Assembly: GCA_910580205.1 (NCBI GenBank)
Contig: CAJTVP010000036.1
Coordinates: 1 to 7,883, forward strand
Direction of reading: 5' to 3'
From: an uncultured Eggerthellaceae bacterium
GTDB lineage: Bacteria; Actinomycetota; Coriobacteriia; Coriobacteriales; Eggerthellaceae
Length of the DNA stretch: 7,883 bases
The number at the start of each line of letters is the position of its first letter. Position 1 is the first letter of the stretch. Positions 3,830 through 7,883 of the stretch are shown here, one piece after another. Position numbers and translations under genes: made by a program. The notes below the pieces were generated by a model. The model made no database searches, had not been told where the DNA came from, and saw only the letters and a program-made list of their open reading frames with translations.

Positions 3830-6708
3830 TGATCGATGTCTTCGAAAGCAGCGCGCGACTGACCCCTGACAGCAGGTTCTTCACCTTCATCGCTGAAGAC
3901 GGTGTTCCCATCACCTACACCTACAAGCAGGCCCGCTTGGTGGCCGCTGCGCTGGCGCGGCGCATCCGCAAACAAGGCGTGCGCCCGGGAGAGCTGGTCG
4001 TCGCGGATCTGGCGAACAGCCCGGAGTTCATCTTCCTCATCTTGGCATCGGCCTATGGGAACTTCACGCTGGTCACGCTCAAGCACACCCTTTCCAAGAC
4101 GGAGAGGCTTTCGCGGGTGCTGGAGCTGGAGCGCGACGGGCTTCGCATCGGCATGCAGATAGACGCTGTTCGCGCCCGTGAGCTCATGCCTGACGTGCGC
4201 AACCTTCCGAAAGCGGAAACGCAGGCGGAGCAGGCGCGCATCGTGGGCGGCATCTTGGAATCCTCTGGCCGCGCGCGTTCTATCATGGGCGAGGAGCGCG
4301 ATATCGTGGACGACACGGTCCACTTCGCCGAACGCGCCGCGCACATCTTCGACGGCGCCGCCCGCGCCAACATCCTGTTCACCAGCGGCACCGCTCCCGC
4401 GGCGAAAACGCGGGCCATCCCGCTCACTTGGGCGCAGCTCACGGAATCCTCCACCTTGGCGAACCGCTCATTGGCGGAGCATGGCGGCCATCTTTGGCAA
4501 GAGCAGCTTCCCCTGGCGAAGGCGGGGCAGGGGGGCAACCTGTCGAACTTGACCGGCCTGCAGCCCCGTGGGGAGCAAGAGCTCCTTTGGCAATGCGTTC
4601 TCCCGCTTTACCACATCTCCGGCTTCCAGATCCTCGTGCGCTCCGTGGTGGGCCGCACGCCCGTGCTCATCTATGAGCGCTTTGACGCTGAGGCGGTGTT
4701 GAACGACGCTGAGGCGGAAGCCGTCACGCACATCACGGTGTCCGACCGCATGATGCAGGACCTGCTCACGGTGGAGGAGTGGCGCGCGGATATCCAGCCT
4801 GCTTCCTATGCGAAAAGCCGTCTGGCCGCTTACCAGTGCATTTTGCTGGCGGGCCATAAGCTCAATTCCCGCACGGTCGGCCGCGGGCTGGAGCTGGGCG
4901 CGCGCATGTTCGCCAGCTACGGGATGCCGGAGACCTCAAGCTTCATCGCCACGTCGCTCATCACGCCGGAGTTCCGCGGCGGCCTCAAGCTCATGGATGG
5001 GTACAGCGCTCACATCGTGGATCCGGACGAATCCGGTTTCGGCCGTCTGGCCGTGCAGGGGCCGGGCGTGTTCGATGGATACCTCAACACCTCAACGGCG
5101 TTCACCGTGGACCACTTCTTCATCACCGGAGATGTGGCGGCGCTCTATGAAGGATGCATCTATGTGCGCAATCGCACGGCGAACACCTTCGAAAGCGCCG
5201 GCGAGACGGTGTATCCCGAAGAGATCGCGGATGTGCTCAGGCATGTGCCTGGGGTCAGCGCGGCTCACGTCTTCGGCGTGCCGGATGCGCGCAAGGGGCG
5301 GCGTCCCGTGGCCGTGGTGGAGCGCAATGATCCAGGTCTCACTCCGGAGGCGGTGGAGGAGACGGCGTGTCAATGGCTGGGCGGCAAGGGGCAGCTGGAT
5401 GGGGTCGTGGTCGTGGATCGCCTGCCGCGCACGGAGCTGGGCAAGCTTGATCGGCAAGCCACCGAAGAGATGTTCAAGAACCGCCTCCAAGTGGCGAAGG
5501 TGGTGCTGCACCACGTTCGCATCCCGTTCCTTCGCCCGTTGCAGACGGCTCTGGGCACGCTCACGGAGCGCGATTCCGTGATCGTGGAGGTGGTGGATGC
5601 GCTCGGGCGCGTGGGCCTGGGCGAATGCGTGGCCTTCGATGAGGGCTTCGGGCTGGCTGAGACGCTGCCTGCGGATATGGTCTGGATGCAGAACGTGCTG
5701 GTTCCGGCCATCAAGGATCGCGTGTTCCTCCATCCACGGGAAGCGGCGGAGCTCATGGCGTCATTGCCGGAGGCGGCAGCGCATCCCATGGCGTCAAGCG
5801 CCATAGACAACGCGCTTTGGGATCTGCACGGGCAGGCCACCGAACGGCCACTTTGGCAGCTGATCGGGGAAGAGTACCGGCAGATCTGGGCGGACGCGGG
5901 GCGCCTTTCTGAATACGCGAGGCTGCCCGTGGTGGTGGAGGTGGAGGGCAACCAGGCCACCGTGGCTTCCGGGGCCATCATCGGGTTGGCACCCACGCCG
6001 GTCATGATGGAGAACGCGAACGCGGCTGTGGCATCGGGCTACCGCCGTCTCAAGATGAAGGTGGCTCCGGGGGTGGGGTACGCCACCGTTGAGGCCATTC
6101 GCCGGGCGTATCCGAACCTGCTCATCACGCTGGATGCGAATCGCAGCTTCACGGATGACACCTTCGCAGAGCTCAAGGCCTACGATGCGCTCAACATCGG
6201 TTGGGTGGAGGAACCGTTCGATGTGAGCGGCGGGTCAAACGCCATGCGGCGGGACGAGCTGCTGAAGATGCAGTCCATGCAGCCCTATCTGGCAACGCCG
6301 GTGTGCGCAGACGAATCCTACGCGAACGTGGCCGAAGCTCAGCGCGTGCTGCAATTCCCGGATATCCGCTGCATCGCCGTGAAGGCGCCCAAGTTCGGCA
6401 GCATCAGCGAGGCGTTGCGCTTCGTGGCCCAAGCGAAGATGGCCGGGCGCGTGGTGTGGATGGGCGGCATGTATGACACCGGCGTTGCGCGGCGCGTGGC
6501 GGCGGCCTTCGAAACGCTGCCGGACATGGTGTTCCCAGGTGACATCGGATCCGTTTCGCATTTCTTCGGCGTGGACATCACCTTCCCGCCTTACACGGCC
6601 ACCGCAGGTGTGGTACAACTGAATCCAACGGGCTTCGAGTACGGGCTGGGCTGCACGTTGGACGAGGAAGCGCTTGCCAGCGTGGAGGTTGAACAGCTGA
6701 CCCTCTAG
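3829..6708 (+). CDS. menE/menC: MenE-MenC fusion: o-succinylbenzoate-CoA ligase / o-succinylbenzoate synthase
   Basis: This 959-residue cytoplasmic enzyme joins two consecutive menaquinone steps. Residues 1 to about 545 are an ANL-family acyl-CoA synthetase: a P-loop-like TSGTAPAAKTR (185-195), LPLYHISG (258-265), YGMPETS (364-370), TGD (433-435), GETVYPEEI (458-466) and the C-terminal PRTELGKLDR (533-542) with catalytic-type K539. Residues about 555-959 are an enolase-superfamily MenC of the NSAR/OSBS-like type: LKMKV with K742 and K744, metal ligands D769 (LDANRSF), E794 (WVEEPF) and D828 (CADES), second-side K852, and GGMYDTG (879-885). MenC dehydrates SHCHC to o-succinylbenzoate; MenE makes its CoA thioester for MenB. 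The linker is only about a dozen residues. The P-loop is degenerate and about 30 extra residues sit near 218-250. ATG 3829 is the first possible ATG, GTG or TTG start after the in-frame stop at 3760-3762, but no clear Shine-Dalgarno precedes it. An MFS gene follows 27 bases later. The MenE substrate is inferred from the fusion. Confidence 0.87.
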   Translation: MIDVFESSARLTPDSRFFTFIAEDGVPITYTYKQARLVAAALARRIRKQGVRPGELVVADLANSPEFIFLILASAYGNFTLVTLKHTLSKTERLSRVLELERDGLRIGMQIDAVRARELMPDVRNLPKAETQAEQARIVGGILESSGRARSIMGEERDIVDDTVHFAERAAHIFDGAARANILFTSGTAPAAKTRAIPLTWAQLTESSTLANRSLAEHGGHLWQEQLPLAKAGQGGNLSNLTGLQPRGEQELLWQCVLPLYHISGFQILVRSVVGRTPVLIYERFDAEAVLNDAEAEAVTHITVSDRMMQDLLTVEEWRADIQPASYAKSRLAAYQCILLAGHKLNSRTVGRGLELGARMFASYGMPETSSFIATSLITPEFRGGLKLMDGYSAHIVDPDESGFGRLAVQGPGVFDGYLNTSTAFTVDHFFITGDVAALYEGCIYVRNRTANTFESAGETVYPEEIADVLRHVPGVSAAHVFGVPDARKGRRPVAVVERNDPGLTPEAVEETACQWLGGKGQLDGVVVVDRLPRTELGKLDRQATEEMFKNRLQVAKVVLHHVRIPFLRPLQTALGTLTERDSVIVEVVDALGRVGLGECVAFDEGFGLAETLPADMVWMQNVLVPAIKDRVFLHPREAAELMASLPEAAAHPMASSAIDNALWDLHGQATERPLWQLIGEEYRQIWADAGRLSEYARLPVVVEVEGNQATVASGAIIGLAPTPVMMENANAAVASGYRRLKMKVAPGVGYATVEAIRRAYPNLLITLDANRSFTDDTFAELKAYDALNIGWVEEPFDVSGGSNAMRRDELLKMQSMQPYLATPVCADESYANVAEAQRVLQFPDIRCIAVKAPKFGSISEALRFVAQAKMAGRVVWMGGMYDTGVARRVAAAFETLPDMVFPGDIGSVSHFFGVDITFPPYTATAGVVQLNPTGFEYGLGCTLDEEALASVEVEQLTL

Positions 6709-6735
6709 CCCTTTCGCTTCAGGGAGAGAAGGCTC

Positions 6736-7883
6736 ATGGGACTTTCGCGCAGACAGTGGTTCGCCATTTCCGTCATCGTGTTCGGGACGTTCGTCACGGT
6801 GCTCAACCAGACGCTCGTGGCTCCGGCGCTGCCATCCATCATGGAGGACACCCATGTGGATGCGGCCATGGCGCAGTGGCTGACCACGGCGTTCACGCTG
6901 GTGAACGCCATCATGATCCCCATCACGGCGTACTTGCAAGACCGGTTCTCCACCAAGCGGCTGTTCCTGTTCTCTATGGCCATGTTCATGGTGGGCGCGC
7001 TTCTGTGCGGCCTCACGCCGAACTTCGCGGTGCTGCTGGCCGGGCGCGTGGTGCAGGCCTGCGGCGCCGGCATCCTGATGCCCATGTCCATGACGGTGCT
7101 CTTGGTCACGTTCCCTGTTGAGAAGCGCGGTTCCGCCATGGGAATCTTCGGTCTGGTGGTGGCTTTCGCGCCAGCCATCGGCCCCACGGTGGGCGGCATC
7201 GTGGTGGATACGGCGGACTGGCACATCATGTTCTTGGGGATAGCCGTGCTGGCGGCTCTCGTGCTGGTGCTGGCGGCGCTGTTCATGGAGAACAAGAAGG
7301 CGGGCGGCCGCGCCGGCGATGCCGCTTTCGATGCGCTGTCCGTGGCCTTGTCCACGCTGGGCTTCGGCGGCTTGCTCTACGGCCTGTCCGCTCTGGGCAG
7401 CATGGGGCTTTCCGTGATCCCGTGCGTGGCCATGGTGGTGGGCTGCGTCTGCGTGGCGTGGTTCTTCGTGCGCCAGACGCATCTGGAAACGCCGCTCCTT
7501 CGCGTGAAGGTCTTGTACAATCGCACCTTTTTGGTGGCCACGATCATCGGCATGCTGGTGCAAGGCTCTCTCCTGGCGGCCACCATCCTCATGCCCATCT
7601 ACGTGCAGACACTCCTGGGCTTCCCGGCCACGGTCTCCGGTTTGGTCCTGATGCCGGGCGCCATCGCCATGGGCATCATGAATCCGGTGGCGGGCAAGCT
7701 CTTCGATAAGCACGGCGCTCGCGCGCTGGGCGTGGTGGGCATGGCTCTTCTGTTCATCACGTCGGTGGGCTTCGGGCTTCTGGGATTCGCCACGCCCCTC
7801 TGGTTCATCGTGGTGCTGTTCCTGGTGCGCATGATCTCCATGGCGCTGGTGAACATGCCCATCACCACCTGGGGCATGAACGC
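6736..7883 (+). CDS. DHA2-family MFS multidrug exporter (EmrB/QacA-like), 3' end cut by window
   Basis: The frame stays open from ATG 6736 to the window edge (382 codons plus two bases). The product is a hydrophobic integral membrane protein with about twelve apparent membrane segments so far; DHA2 proteins usually have fourteen and near 500 residues, so roughly the last quarter is missing. Family marks include NQTLVAPALPSI (24-35) at the end of helix 1, where the usual LD is LN; QDRFSTKRLF (68-77) in the helix 2-3 loop; the antiporter motif C segment APAIGPTVGG (145-154); and SGLVLMPGAI (301-310). The family uses proton exchange to export drugs or other amphipathic compounds; the substrate here is unknown. 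AGGGAGAG (6721-6728) and AGAAGG (6727-6732) provide the ribosome-binding site. The 27-base gap after menE/menC, with only a weak 4-bp hairpin, suggests co-transcription, though a functional link to menaquinone is not shown. Confidence 0.9.
   Translation, partial: MGLSRRQWFAISVIVFGTFVTVLNQTLVAPALPSIMEDTHVDAAMAQWLTTAFTLVNAIMIPITAYLQDRFSTKRLFLFSMAMFMVGALLCGLTPNFAVLLAGRVVQACGAGILMPMSMTVLLVTFPVEKRGSAMGIFGLVVAFAPAIGPTVGGIVVDTADWHIMFLGIAVLAALVLVLAALFMENKKAGGRAGDAAFDALSVALSTLGFGGLLYGLSALGSMGLSVIPCVAMVVGCVCVAWFFVRQTHLETPLLRVKVLYNRTFLVATIIGMLVQGSLLAATILMPIYVQTLLGFPATVSGLVLMPGAIAMGIMNPVAGKLFDKHGARALGVVGMALLFITSVGFGLLGFATPLWFIVVLFLVRMISMALVNMPITTWGMN

Noticed and set aside
6709..6724. CCCT/AGGG hairpin between menE/menC and the MFS gene as a terminator
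   Set aside because: The stem is only four base pairs, no T-run follows, and the 3' arm is part of the ribosome-binding region, so co-transcription is more likely.
6235..7713. A 492-codon open frame on the minus strand opposite the end of menE/menC and the MFS gene
   Set aside because: Its product is extremely rich in His, Arg, Glu and Gly, as expected for the antisense of a GC-rich membrane-protein gene. It resembles no family, and the + strand carries two clear genes here.

Overview
The window comes from a GC-rich, strongly third-position-G/C-biased bacterial chromosome. Every supportable gene lies on the + strand. The gene set points to an anaerobic or microaerophilic, menaquinone-respiring bacterium: a flavin reductase-rubredoxin fusion of the kind used for O2/NO detoxification, a universal stress protein, a secreted papain-type protease with a lectin-like domain, and menaquinone-synthesis enzymes. 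My best guess is a high-GC Gram-positive, possibly an anaerobic Coriobacteriia member (Eggerthella/Slackia-like). That is inference from composition and gene content, not a demonstrated assignment.

Layout: (1) A complete tRNA-Thr(CGU) with encoded CCA (1-76), followed by a 10-bp hairpin. (2) hrb-type gene (145-852), a flavin reductase-like domain fused to a C-terminal rubredoxin, with a hairpin that begins inside its stop codon. (3) A 225-base gap, then a single-domain universal stress protein (1078-1548). Its TGA overlaps the GTG start of a secreted C1 cysteine peptidase (1545-3491). (4) A 337-base gap (3492-3828) with several hairpins, an AT-rich patch and two tiny overlapping ORFs that step into the next start codon. 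(5) A 959-codon gene (3829-6708) that fuses a MenE-like acyl-CoA synthetase (o-succinylbenzoate-CoA ligase) to a MenC-like enolase-superfamily enzyme (o-succinylbenzoate synthase). (6) 27 bases later, the first 382 codons of a DHA2-type (EmrB/QacA-like) MFS drug exporter, cut by the window end.

How they may work together: the central item is the MenE-MenC fusion. MenC makes o-succinylbenzoate (OSB) and MenE converts it to OSB-CoA, so one polypeptide would carry two consecutive steps of menaquinone synthesis, in the reverse of pathway order. The MenC half keeps all expected catalytic residues. The MenE half keeps its C-terminal lysine but has a degenerate phosphate-binding loop and an extra segment. 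No other men gene is present here. The Usp/peptidase pair is probably translationally coupled, and menE/menC with the MFS gene probably forms a second transcription unit. No CRISPR array, insertion sequence, integrase or phage gene was seen. The strongest candidate for something unusual is the fused enzyme with its odd upstream leader; the rest looks like ordinary chromosome.
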